Source: Lepidostoma basale
Taxonomy: Eukaryota; Arthropoda; Insecta; Trichoptera; Lepidostomatidae
Length of the DNA: 64,000 bases
Direction of reading: 5' to 3'
Assembly: GCA_022606425.2 (NCBI GenBank)
Contig: JAHDVF020000068.1
Span: forward strand, 1,054,001 to 1,118,000
Position numbers and translations under genes: made by a program
The notes under the pieces: generated by a model
The model's database searches: none
The model's input: the letters and a program-made list of their open reading frames with translations, nothing else
What the model was told of the DNA's origin: nothing
Part shown: positions 50,401-61,055 of the stretch, one piece after another
How positions within the stretch are numbered: position 1 is the stretch's first letter
Layout of the letters: each line of letters begins with the position of its first letter

Positions 50401-53400
50401 ATTTCATTTCATTTAATTTATTTAATTTATTTATTTTGAACATATCTAAAGCATTACAGAATTTTTTTTCCAATACACTAAAGATACAAGTTAGAGATAC
50501 ACAATAATAAGTAATACATAATAGATTAATAAAAAGCATTAAGCAAAGATATTGCTCTACCTACCGGCATAACCATTGGCAGGTTGGTTCTGCATCGTGG
50601 GAGATAAAACAATCTATGGCCCCTTTGTCGAAGATAATTATCAGGGACAAACAGACCTACATCACTCAGGATTTCTGAGTTGTGTATACAACCGCCTATC
50701 AGTCGAAAGAAATGGACACCCAAGTGAATGTCACGTCTCCTCTCGAGTGACTGGTAGCCTAGCATCCCTATCAAGAAATCAGTTGGAAAGAGCCACGGGT
50801 AATATCCATACTCCCTAAGATAGAGGTATCGCAGAAATTTTTTCTGCACCCTCTCCACCATCAGGGAATATCGAACCTCATGCGGCGCCCATATAATGGA
50901 ACTAAATTCCAACTGACTTCTCACCAGAGAGTTATACAGCAGCTTTAGCACCTGAATATTACGAAAGATCTTGGCGTTTCTAATGACAAAACCAAGCATT
51001 TTGAGGGAGCTATTACATAGTGAAGTTATGTGAAGACTAAACGACAAGCGAGCATCGAACAACACCCCTAGATCCATGGACGTCGACGCTCTTTCGAGCT
51101 GGGCTTCATCCATTAGATATCTGAAGTAAATTGTTTTAGTTGCTCGTGTAAACTACATTACAAAACACTTGGAGATGTTGAAGAACAATTTATTATGTTT
51201 ACTCTATTGCATGATGCTTTGTATATCGCGCTGGAGATTCAAGCAGTCTGAAGGAGACTGAATTTCACTGAATTTTTTTTAAAATAGGTGCCTTCGCCCA
51301 ATATTCAAAATCTATTGGCCCCAAACAGTGTCAAATGTCGTTCTCTGGACCATGGCAGGCGAAAAGCCAATTAGAGAACAAGTCGCTAGACGCAAATGGC
51401 AGTGGATCGGTCACACTCTGAGATGTAACCCAGCCTGCATCGCTCAGTGCACTAGACTGGTCCCCTAAGAAGGGAAAGAGAAAGCGAGGCAGACCTAGAG
51501 CCACCTAGAGCCACCTGGATGATATTAGGCATCAGGCATGCAATAGAGTCGGGTGGAGAAGGTTCCTTGAGGCCCTATGCACCACGGATGTGTGACAGGA
51601 CAAAAATAAAAGAAGAAGACATTATATATAAATAAACAATACAAAACACAAACAAAATTCTATTTATTGTCTTTGGACACTCGTCGTGAAGTGACATTGC
51701 TGTTTGATATCGAAGCGCTTGCTTTCAAAATCAAAAAAGGATTCAAGTTTTGTTTGCACTTTTGAAGTTTGCTGTTTTTTTAATCAACTGTCTAAAATTA
51801 CGAAAATGCTTATAATATAGTTGAATTTCGTTATCTGACGAATAGTCAATAAATGTTATTAGATCGTCGAGATGTGATCTTACCACTGACTTCATATTTG
51901 GCAGTGTTGTTTCTTCTTCTTCCCTATCTTCACTTCCATCCTCGTTTTTTAGGTTCATAATTTCATCTGCTATTTCACTTTGACATGTGTAATATTAACC
52001 GGATGTTTTTAATTTTTTTTCCATTTGGCTGGATTTTTTGTCCTTTATATCCGAAGTTCGTTAAATAGAGGTCTATTATATCGAGGTTTTACTATACTAT
52101 GGTAGCGAAGTTTAAATGAATAATTAACTTTATTATCACAGTAGTATCAAATTTTGACATTGATATGTTTTGTATATTTTTATTTATTAATTCAATTGTG
52201 AATTATGAAAAAGGAGACTCATTATTTTTATATTAAGGATTTATTATATATTCATTCGAAGTTAATTTAATTTGCTTTGAAATTTTCAGGCACCTTGAGG
52301 GACACACTGAGGGTTTTGAGAGTACACAAAACGAATTCTAGAAAAATTAGTGATATTGTACTATGTGATATTATTCATAAGAATATTGAATCGAATTCTA
52401 ACCAATTGGTGAGTCCTGGTTTTATTTATCGTCTCTTGAACAATGATTTAAAACTCCATATTAAATAATTAATACGAATGAAAATGTCAGTTTTCAAGAA
52501 GTTTTATTATATTTTATAAGAAAGACACATTTCCCCTTGCTAAGGCATCAAATGATGATTTGCATTTGATAATGTCTTATTAAGGCGAAACATGTCATTC
52601 CCATAAAATATAATAAATCTTCTAGAAAACAGATCTTTTATATTGTTTTTGTTTAAAAATATAAATATCGTTATGTTAAATGAAATTTTGTGTAAAAGTA
52701 AAAAAAAATCTTAACATTTTGTTTTGATTTGAATTACATTATATTTTCACAAACATGTTTAGGACCGCAGACGTCCTTCCTCAGTGTAATATTTTAATAC
52801 ATTTTGCACTGAGAAGCATGTATGCGATTTGAAATAGTGAAAAGTGTTGTGAAAATATACCATTTTTCAAATATGAATTCACAACACTATTGTTGTGGTG
52901 AATATATCGGTACTTATTTTGCAAAAGGTCCCAACTGCTTTTTTATGAATTTTACAGGAGAGCAAAAATAAGATTTTTACATTATTTTGATTATTTATAA
53001 ATTTTTTATTTTTGTTCCAAATTGTTTATTTCAAATGTAAATTTTTGATGCATAACATTATCTACAAGATTTACAGTAACTAAATTTAAAAAATATATAT
53101 TAAAAAAAAATAGGGGTTGAATGCTAACTAACTAACTAACCATCACGCCGTCTCCCCGAAGGGGTAGGCAGAAAGAATGGACTGCCACACCTTTCTTTCC
53201 TGACATATTTCTCTCGCTTCCTCAACATTCATACATCGTGTCATGCACGCGCGTCGATTTCTCTGACTCCCTCACATGGCCGACATTCAATATTTGATTT
53301 ATTTGATCGTGCCACGTTTTCCTCGGTCTTCCTCTATTTCTGGTTCCATTTACATCATTAACATATAATTTTTTTACCATTCTTTCTTCATTCATTCTTT

Positions 53401-55723
53401 CAATATGTCCAAACAATCTTAATGATCCTTTCATTATTTTGTTCATGACACATCATTCGCACCGCATTCACTTCTTATATTTTCATTCGACACTCTATCA
53501 TACACAGAATATCCACACATTCTTCTAAGAGATCTCATTTCTACTGCATTTATTCTACTTTCATCCTTCCTTTGCCAGTTCCATGCTTCGCTTCCATACA
53601 TAAGGGTCGGTAGAAGAACACCATTGTGCACTGCCATTCTAGCTTTTTGGATAGGTTTTTGTTTGCGATGACAACTTTAAGTGCACCATTCACTTTGTTG
53701 CCTGCCCCAACCCTTCTTTCAATATCCCTCTCCACCCGCCCATCTCTTGTAAACATACTACCTAAATACACGAACTCAACTACTTGCTCCAAGTTTTCAC
53801 CATTCACGCTAATGTTGCAGACTGTCGTGGTTTCTTCCTTTTCAAAAATCATTACCTTGGACTTATTAACATTCATCATCAGATCATTTCGCATGCATAC
53901 CTCATACATACAATTCACCAGGACTTGTAGTTCATGCTCGTTGTCAGCAAGTAGGACAGCGTCATCCGCATACAAGAGACAGCTTACTGACACTCCGCTC
54001 ATTTTGGCACCTACATCCAACCCTTTCAGCTCTCTCATACAATTGTCCATATACAGATTAAATAACCACGGGGACATTACGCAACCTTGTTTGACACCTT
54101 TATTGATATCAAACCAGGCTGTAAGATCTCCATTTACTCTGACACTAGCAGTGCTTTCCGTGTATAGTGACTTAATGGCCGTGATCAGTTTTGTACTTAT
54201 TCCATATTCAGACAATATTTTCCACAACTTTTCTCTATTAACGTAATCATATGCTTTTTGTAAGTCGACAAATGCACAGAAAAGTTTGCGATTTTTGGCC
54301 AGAAACTTCTCTGTCAATGTACGAAGTCCAAAAATTTGATCCATACATCCTCTGCCATTCATAAAGGCACCTTGCACATCCCAAACTTTATATTGACAGT
54401 TGGTTGAGTGTGGTTTGGTCGCGGGCTTCTCCAATAAAACTGGAGTTTTTAGGCGTATAAGTGATTTTTTTAAAATGTTTATATGTTTAAAACAGTACTT
54501 TGTGGTTCGTTACCTCGTATACGTGTTGGGTGTGTCCTGTTGGATGAGCAAATTATAATATTGACCTTTTTTTAAAACATCGTCAACTAGTGGACAAAAT
54601 TTATATATAAATGATCCATGTGAGAATAATCCTGGCCAATACGCATCTTGCCATCCCAAAATAATATTTGATTGTGAAAATTTATACCTTTGTGCTGTTT
54701 TGGTGGTGAAAAATATAATTACATTGTTTATGTGAAGTGTTTTGACAGGTGCCAAATTGGTTTTCATAATTTTATTTTTCGAACGTTTATGTACATTTGT
54801 TCCGATGTCTATTTGAAAATTTTTTTTGATTCATATTGAAGTTGAAGGGGTTAAATGCAATTGTGCATAAAATATAATAATAAAAAAGAATGTAAAAAAA
54901 AATACAGCTCTAACGTTTTGTCAAAACATAAAGTGTGCAAAAACAATACTGATGGTATATTTAACTCAATTTCACAAAAAACGCATCTGGGACCTTTTGC
55001 CAAATAAGTACCGATATAAGAAATTAGTTTTTGGTCCAATATCAGTCCAATTTATTTTGATTATAAACCAAACATTTAAAATAATTTTCAAATTAAATTT
55101 TAATTTATTTATAGAATTGGAAGGAGTTAACTGAGATGAATCTGAGCACCAACAATATTTCTGAGATTGATGTAAGTATCAGACTTCTCCCCAAACTTCA
55201 AAAGTTGATTTTAAACAAGAATAAGATCAGCGAAATCACCCATTTATCCAGTTTACCGCATCTATCGCATTTGAATTTGAGTGAGAATTTATTCACCACT
55301 TGCCAGGATTGGCACTCGAAAATCGGGAAAATTACACACATCAATTTGGCTCAGAATCAAATTTTTTCACTTGTTGGCTTCAGCAAGTTGTACTCTCTGG
55401 AAAATCTGGATATGAGCTGCAATCTTATATCGGATGTGGAAGAAGTTCAACACATTTGTAAACTTCCCTGCCTCGAAAGTTTGAGGTTAACGGCTAACCC
55501 GGTCGCATCGGTAGTGGATTACAGGGTCAAAGTGATTGAGCAGTTTAATGTCAGAATGCTGGATATTTTTCTAGACAACGAAAAAGCTTCCGAAAAGGAA
55601 TTGGACACTGCGAGGGTTCTTCAAGCTTTGAGGATAGTCAAGGAAGGAAAAGCACCCAACTTTTTCAATACCAATGACCACATTTTTGCCACAATTACGG
55701 CTCAAGGTGGTAGTGGATTATAA
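47431..55723 (+). CDS. Nischarin homologue (PX domain plus leucine-rich repeats)
   Basis: Four exons (47431-47871, 49328-49574, 52290-52408, 55115-55723) join into 471 aa with phases closing. Residues 1-120 form a PX domain with RYKDFDELH (about 43-51), LLPPKK and RREGLDGYLKNVF. IGTSNIIPNKLSFDLTPFKS is a nischarin signature. Exon 4 carries about six leucine-rich repeats (MNLSTNNISEIDVS, LILNKNKISEI, INLAQNQIFSLVGF, LDMSCNLISDVEEV) and a capping region ending in KELDTARVLQALRIVKEGK. By family knowledge the PX domain binds PI3P on endosomes, and vertebrate nischarin binds integrin alpha5 and PAK/Rac. The long C-terminal half of the mammalian protein is absent and the stop is clear, so this is a short form. 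ATG 47431 is the only ATG at the PX start; poly(A) candidate at 56016-56021. Confidence 0.93.
48240..48715 (+). mobile_element. Non-LTR retrotransposon 3' part ([14 protein letters not shown] family)
   Basis: [58 protein letters not shown], then GGGGAGACAACGTGATGG and a (GTTA)n tail. In nischarin intron 1. Confidence 0.85.
48755..49165 (+). mobile_element. Second tandem copy of the same non-LTR retrotransposon 3' part
   Basis: Same family and orientation, 40 bp after the first. It begins at GGAACTGGCAAAAGAAGG, with a deletion around 48835 and decay in the RGRPRK region. Ends TCCGGGGAGACGGCGTGATG and (GTTA)n. Confidence 0.8.
49690..50040 (-). mobile_element. Mariner transposase C-terminal remnant
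   Basis: Minus strand: MHHDNAPSHTALVLREHF, SSELAPCDFWLFNKLKRSL, HYNSIEEIKTESKKVLKAIP and FEDWKKC. This includes the second and third catalytic positions (HDN and PCDFWLF). 5' truncated, no terminal repeats seen. Confidence 0.85.
50325..51620 (+). mobile_element. Non-LTR retrotransposon ([10 protein letters not shown] family), split by another LINE
   Basis: The left piece to about 50400 contains [20 protein letters not shown]. The right piece from about 51283 continues [19 protein letters not shown] and ends with CACCACGGATGTGTGACAGG and a GAAGAAG tail. The continuous copy at 9151-9585 proves the pieces were once joined. Confidence 0.8.
50401..51282 (-). mobile_element. Non-LTR retrotransposon (VGRAI family), innermost insertion
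   Basis: An open minus-strand frame of 195 codons (51113-50526): MDLGVLFDARLSFSLHI, LLYNSLVRSQLEFSSIIWAP and LPMVMPVGRAISLLNAF. This is the C-terminal part of a Jockey/I-like RT ORF. It ends in an (AAAT)n-rich tail at 50400-50450 and is flanked by AAATA on both sides. Confidence 0.8.
52428..52640. mobile_element. MITE, 'TCTAGAAGTTTTATTATA' family
   Basis: AAATGTCAGTTTTCAAGAAG on the left and CTTCTAGAAAACAGATC on the right, with the CCTTGCTAAGGC / TATTAAGGCGAAACATG core. It starts 20 bp after nischarin exon 3. Confidence 0.75.
52690..52890. mobile_element. Foldback-like repeat related to 6400-6560
   Basis: TTTTCACAAACATGTTTAGG and ACCGCAGACGTCCTTCCTCA, with a partly mirrored AGTGTTGTGAAAATATACC. 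Confidence 0.4.
53120..54425 (-). mobile_element. Non-LTR retrotransposon with reverse transcriptase domain ([14 protein letters not shown] family)
   Basis: Longest copy of this LINE. The minus-strand frame from about 54434 has DVQGAFMNGRGCMDQIF, FCAFVDLQKAYDYVNR, GVKQGCVMSPWLFNLYMDN and the active site [15 protein letters not shown]. Thus fingers, palm and the YADD catalytic motif are intact up to about 53640. A frameshift near 53640 separates the C-terminus ([46 protein letters not shown]). The 3' end lies at 53125-53160 with a (TTAG)n tail. It is 5' truncated, with no endonuclease domain. In nischarin intron 3. Confidence 0.92.
54426..55114. other. Nischarin intron 3 DNA
   Basis: AT-rich; no element assigned. 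The run CGCATCTGGGACCTTTTGCC near 54985 recurs inverted near 4005 and in variant form near 52925, so an old repeat piece is present. Confidence 0.35.
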
Positions 55724-56015
55724 CGGAGTATTATTTTTAGGAAAATTATTCAGAATTTCAATAGGAACTACCGTTTTATCTGTGATAATTGTGCAGTAAG
55801 AAATGTGTAGTTTTAATTTTATTACTACACATTTTGAATCCTACCGTTTACAAGTATAAATATAAGAATTGGGTCTGCCTTTTAATGTTGCCAGTATGTA
55901 TTAACATTTTATTAAATTTTCTAATTTATGATGACAAATTGCGACCCAAGTATTAATGATCTGTGCTACCAAATTTATGACAATGCAAATATGTCAAAAT
56001 AGTGTTCTTATAATC

Positions 56016-56021
56016 AATAAA
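56016..56021 (+). promoter_or_regulatory. Candidate poly(A) signal of nischarin
   Basis: AATAAA 293 bp after the stop codon, followed by T-rich DNA. No repeat lies between, so 55724-56040 is plausibly the 3' UTR. Confidence 0.45.
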
Positions 56022-56366
56022 ATTATATTTAGATATATTTTTAATTTTAAGGTTTGCACGCAGTTTTTCTGCTTTTTTATTGCTTTTATATTATTATTTT
56101 GTTAAATAGCTCTTTGTTTTCATTTCATTTTATTCCTTTTATGTTTATTAACCTGTCGTATTGTATCTAATGTTCAAATTATATAATATTTTCCTTTTTA
56201 TTAAATTAATCCCAGATTTTTTAAATCTCTTCAAGATTTTTTTAAATATGTATAATAATAAATGGACAAATTATTCTTAGACTATATTATTCACTATTTT
56301 GTTTTAGTATTAAATATGTGCAATAAATTATAATGGGAAAAACTACATTGCATGGCGAAATGTATA

Positions 56367-57043
56367 CAGTAGAACCTGGATAATTGGCATTCCAAGGGAC
56401 CAGGCCTACGATGGTCAATTTACCAGGTCCAGATTGTGCTTTGGTTTTTAAACCAGGTTTTGTAACCCCATAAACAGAAAAGCAATAAAAACATTTAATC
56501 GATTGATGCATAAAGCAATCAGTAAAATTTTAATAAGTAAATTGTAATTGTACATATGTGCGTACACATACGAACAATAAAATTAATTATTGTGGCTTGA
56601 AAAAATCTGTTATATGAGCCTGTTTCACGTGCTAAAAATGTTGCGCAATACTTCGCGAGATTTAGCGGCGTCAAATTCTTCGATCAGTTTTAGTTTCGAA
56701 CTCAAATCAAGGCCATTATATTTACATTTGTGAAACATTGCGATCTAAAATGGACCAGTAGTTGTCAGTTTACACAGATTGTGAAGGCAGTGCTCTCCAA
56801 TAATAGAGGTCGAGAAGGGAGTGCTCTCCACGTACAGAGGTACTATCCGGCCAATTACAGAGGTTGAGAAGAGTGCTCTCCAATTACAGAGATTTAGGGC
56901 CCGAATTTTGAGTTCAGTTAAGTTAAACAGGTTTGTTTTTTCCAATTAAAGAGGTTTTAGTGCTCCAAGGGGGTAGGACTGGAACTTTTCTTAATTATAG
57001 TGTTTTGCCAATTAACCAGGTTGCAATTATCGAGGTTCTACCG
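56367..57043. mobile_element. Tigger/pogo-like non-autonomous element
   Basis: TA duplications at 56365-56366 and 57044-57045. Ends CAGTAGAACCTGGATAATTG and inverted CGGTAGAACCTCGATAATTG. The right half has three or four near-copies of GTGCTCTCCAATTACAGAGG (56790-56890). No transposase frame. Confidence 0.85.
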
Positions 57044-57368
57044 TATATTATGCAATATTACATATTTCCTAATATTCTATTCAGTTTGCCATGGAGTGGG
57101 TAAATACTCAATTTACAAAAAAAAAAAATGCTTGTGATTTTCATAGCCCTTATTTTTTTGTAGAATACTTTTTAATTGTTTAGTTATTCATTTAGTTTTA
57201 TTCCAAGCATAATAACATTTATTTGTGAAGGCTCAGAATATACAAGTAAACCTCTAGCACTTTGATAAGTCAAACATATGTTTGGCATTGCTTACCTTGT
57301 ATTGCACACCTCATAACATGTTTTCATATGAAGCACTCACTTTGTGGTTAGACATTTTAAACTTATAG

Positions 57369-58147
57369 ATAAAAAATAATAAAACACTTTGTATTTAACC
57401 ACGGTGGTTAAATACAAAGTGAATTTATTAAAAGTTAAGGCATTAACACTGGAATTCCATTGTAATACACTTTGGAATTGAAAAATAATGTTGTTTATTT
57501 TCCACTTCAATATTAAATATCATGACATGTGTCGAAGGAGCCCTCCATCTGCAGGTGTAAATATGTAATAAAAAAACTAAATTACAAAGTTTTTTTTAGG
57601 GATTAATTGTATTTCAACGAAGATGTAAATTGTATTCTGGGAACAGAATATGGTGGTCGAGGCGCTTACAGGACTTATGACCTGTCATTGGTTGGGTTAA
57701 GCGATTGCTTTATGTTAACAACATTCCCCATTCCGCCCGCCCTTCTTACGACCACCACGTCTGACAATTTAAAAAAAAAAAATGTATATATGTTATAAGG
57801 ATTAATTGTATCTCAATAGAGACGAAGATGTAAATTATTTTCTGGGAACAGAAGGTGGTGGCTGAGGCGCTTACAGGACTTATGACCTGTCATTGGTTGG
57901 GTTGAGCGATCGCTTTATGTATATAATGTTCCTTATATTGAGAAACACTTCACATTTTTTAGTTCAATCTACACTAGCGCCATCTATCAAGATTAGGTGT
58001 AAATATAATAACAAAGTTTTTTGTTACATATTTACACCTGAAGATGGAGTTTTCTTCCGAAACATGTCGTGATATTTAATATTTAAGTGGAAAATAAATA
58101 TTCTTTTTCAATTCCAAAGTGAAATACAAAATGTTTTATTATTTTAT
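57369..58147. mobile_element. Foldback MITE with a second element inside
   Basis: The outer arms mirror each other: TTGGAATTGAAAAATAATG, TATTAAATATCATGACATGT and GGTGTAAATATGTAATAA on the left, with their complements at 58010-58145. The left arm also holds a perfect hairpin CACTTTGTATTTAACCAC with its mirror (57390-57422). Confidence 0.7.
57596..58010. mobile_element. Inserted repeat, related to 13340-13935
   Basis: Two partly repeated blocks: GTCATTGGTTGGGTTAAGCG at 57685 and GTCATTGGTTGGGTTGAGCG at 57888, each with ATTAATTGTATTTCAAC-type starts. It ends AGCGCCATCTATCAAGATTA. Partial internal duplication of one unit. Confidence 0.65.
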
Positions 58148-58494
58148 ATCTACAAGTAATAATATTTTTAGTTACTTCTTTCATTGTGTAAGTTTACACG
58201 GTTATGGAAATTATTTCATTGTGATATGTTGTTGAAAGATATTAAAAATACATTAATTTAACTAAGTTTTATGATAAACATTCCTGATACAGAATAATAT
58301 TAGGCTAGTATTTTAGTACATAGTGCTAAAAAAGTATATTTTTGTAAAACAGTTTTTCAACTACTGAGTAATCATTGTAAAAAGTATAAAATGTGTACAT
58401 TTATATTTATTCAAAATAAAATTTGAATCATATATTGCTAGTATTTTTTTCTTACCTTTATTATATTTTAGTGCAGTGCTCCGCAAACGGTGTG

Positions 58495-58580
58495 CCGCAC
58501 CACACTGGGACTATGTCAGCTTGGCAGTCCGTTCTTTCTGCTTGTCCCTTCTGAGAGATGGCGGGATGGTTAGTTAGTTA
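58495..58580 (+). mobile_element. Non-LTR retrotransposon 3' tip
   Basis: TTGGCAGTCCGTTCTTTCTG and GATGGCGGGATGGTTAGTTA: only the last 80 bp of the common LINE. Confidence 0.65.
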
Positions 58581-58624
58581 CCATTATTATAAACTTATTT
58601 ACTTTGGTGTAAACTTGCATTTTT

Positions 58625-58775
58625 AATATTGATACGAAAATATCATTTTTTTAGAAGTTTTATGCGGAAGTCAGGAGTTACATGTTTCGGCTTGTCAGGG
58701 CATTATCAAATAATGTAAATGACATTTCATAATACTCTAGCAATGTGAAACATGTCATTCTCATTAAATTATTAT
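58625..58775. mobile_element. MITE, 'TCTAGAAGTTTTATTATA' family
   Basis: TTTTTTAGAAGTTTTATGCG, CATGTTTCGGCTTGTCAGGG and a mirrored AACATGTCATTCTCATTAAA. Right end missing. Confidence 0.55.
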
Positions 58776-58784
58776 TCATCATCA

Positions 58785-59298
58785 TCGGCTGTCCCTCGTT
58801 TCCGAGGAAGACTGTCCTTCACGGTTGTGGGTCCGCATGTGACTGAAGAGCCCGATCTTGGACCCACATTCTGGGGCATCTGGGGCAGGGGAAGGCGCTT
58901 GTAATGGAGCCGTCACCGTCTCCCAGTGGTCCCTCCTTTCTCCTCCTCCTCTCTACCGCGTCGTCTCAGCGCTGTGCTTCAAAGTCTTGTGTGCCTTTAT
59001 GTACTGCTGTTTTCCACCTAGGTCTGTCCTCTGCAGTCTTTTTTCAGCAATCACAGTCGATGCCAGTCTTTTGTAGGTTTCCTTTAAGGGAGTCCCTAAT
59101 GCGCTTCCTTTGGCCACCGTGTGAGCGTTTTCCTTGGGTAAGCTGAGAGTACATAATCTTCCTTGGGAGTCTTGTCTCAGGCATTCTGACGACGTGACCA
59201 CAAACGGACAAATGACAGTATACTTGCTGAGGTCAATATGACAAGTATTGAGGCTGCCATTATCCAGAAACAACTGCGCTGGGCTGGTCACGTCGTCA
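58785..59298 (-). mobile_element. Non-LTR retrotransposon 3' end with internal inversion
   Basis: 58785-59205 reads on the minus strand: RQDSQGRLCTLSLPKE in shifted frame, GTPLKETYKRLASTVIAEKR and TDLGGKQQYIKAHK. 59215-59298 reads on the plus strand: TSIEAAIIQKQLRWAGHVV. Both sides contain GGTCACGTCGTC at the point where the normal ORF (QLRWAGHVVRMPETRLP) would be continuous. Confidence 0.75.
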
Positions 59299-59304
59299 AA
59301 AAAA

Positions 59305-59552
59305 AATATATATATATTTTGTTGAATCGCTCTTTACATCACGACAGCAAGAGCCAAATCGATGTAAAGGGTATTATAGCTATCATAGTGATTCTCGTGA
59401 CATGTGATAGGTAGCTAATCTATCGCCATTTTATTGTCACGTGAATTCTACACCAGACCAAAGACAGTGTGACAATCACACTGCCCTCGCCGGGAATCGA
59501 ACCCGGAACCTTCGGGGTGGCAGTCAATGCACTTACCACTAGGCCACAAATG
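59305..59552 (-). mobile_element. tRNA-derived SINE, full length
   Basis: Minus strand head with TGGCCTAGTGGTAAGTGC (A box) and GGTTCGATTCCC (B box), body TCTTTGGTCTGGTGTAGAAT, and tail TCGTGATGTAAAGAGCGATT with a TATATA end. The best-preserved copy for boxes and tail. Confidence 0.88.
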
Positions 59553-60039
59553 GTTGAACGAACTAATGAAACTTCTTGAAAACTGATGATAAATAATAAA
59601 TATTATTTTAAAGCAATTAAATCCTGGTAAATAGAGATTATAAGATATCCTAATATTTTTATAAATAAAAAAATATTCCAGTAGTTAGGTGCATATCCCA
59701 TTGTTTCCTCTTAAGCTTCTGATAAATAAAATAATAATAAAACATGAGCATAAATTAAAATTTGTTTATTATATAATGTAAAATATACATTTGAATGAAA
59801 ACAACACAATACTCCATAAATATTAAAATCAAATTAGAATATTATATAATTTCAAAAGATAATAAATTCAAACAGTTTATAAAAAATAATTTTCTAGCGA
59901 TGGTGTAATGATTTCTCATTATTTTAATATATAAAAACAAATAAAAATGTTTTTCAATTGATTGTCTGGTTAGGAAATTTATGTATATCAAACAGTAGAG
60001 TTAAACTATTTATAAATAATTGAAGGCTGAACATTACAA
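59553..60039. other. Intergenic AT-rich DNA
   Basis: No gene or recognised element between the SINE and the next LINE. Confidence 0.35.
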
Positions 60040-60660
60040 ATGTGTGTGGGTGGAAAAATTTAAATACCTCGGCAGCATACTAACACGATCTCTTGACCCA
60101 GAAGTCAGATAAAATGCAGAATTGAGGCAGCAAGAGCTACATTTAATAAAATGAAATCACTCTTCTGCAATGATAACATAAATTTGAAACTTCGCCAGAG
60201 AATGATCAAATGCTATATGTGGTCTGTTTTATTGTATGGATGTGAAACGTGGACCTTAAAAGTCAACTCAATGAACAGACTAGAAGCATTTGAAATGTGG
60301 CTCTATCGTCGAATGCTCAGAATTCCCTGGACAGACATGGTTAGCAATACCGAAGTCCTGAGGCGAGCTAGAGTTGACAAAGGAGCTGTTATCAACTATC
60401 AAGGTTCAGAAGATTTTACATCTGGGTCATATACTGCGTGGGGAAAAGTACCACCTTCTCCAACTGATATTGAAGGGGAAAATTGAGGGACGCCGAGAGC
60501 CCGGTAGGAGACAGATGTCCTGGCTGCGAAACGTGAGGGAGTGGACCAGCATCTAAAATGTGGAGGAGCTGTTCCGATAGGTGCAGGACAGGGACAGGTT
60601 CGCAAAGTGATCGCCAACGTTGGGGGCACCCGACAGGGCACTTGAAGAAGTAGAAGTATC
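60040..60660 (+). mobile_element. Non-LTR retrotransposon 3' part (RRQMSWLRN family)
   Basis: [78 protein letters not shown] and [17 protein letters not shown] in order with frame breaks. Ends GGGCACCCGACAGGGCACTT. The best copy of this family here. Confidence 0.85.
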
Positions 60661-60810
60661 AAAAAAGTCAAAAATGAGTTCTTGATCGCAATTGGTGTTA
60701 AACATAAAGCCCAATAACTGTGCAAAGAAGCAAAGCGATTGAATAATATAATGAAGTCCAAACATCACCCTAAAGATGCCACCTGTAATACATGACATAT
60801 GCAACAATAA
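60660..60810 (-). repeat. Dispersed repeat shared with 31655-31810
   Basis: Minus-strand TGTATTACAGGTGGCATC and TTTAACACCAATTGCGATCA match 31680-31800. Confidence 0.45.
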
Positions 60811-61055
60811 TCAGTTTTTTCTCTTTTTCTTTGTTTTATATTTAAACCACTAAGCACCGTTGCAATGGCCAGACTTCAATTGACGTTTTGATAACATAGA
60901 AATAAATGAGAGAGGTAAATATTAAACCACACCACAAATTTAACAGTACGAAGATAAAACAGTGTATTGCAAGTGAAATACAGTGTGTGGATATTAATAA
61001 ACAATGACAAGAAATTAGTACATGTTTTAAAACACATTTATTCATATAATATACA

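Larger units (their letters stand above)
50195..52096 (-). mobile_element. Tigger/pogo-like element enclosing nested LINEs
   Basis: Inverted ends: AGTAAAACCTCGATATAACG at 50197 and its mirrored form at 52070-52095 (TATCGAGGTTTTACT). A minus-strand acidic frame at 51743-51958 with LDDLITFIDYSSDNEI is a Tigger-style C-terminus. Most of the interior is later insertions. Confidence 0.7.

Noticed and set aside
53626..54246. Plus-strand 206-codon frame
   Set aside because: Mirror image of the LINE reverse transcriptase frame on the minus strand.
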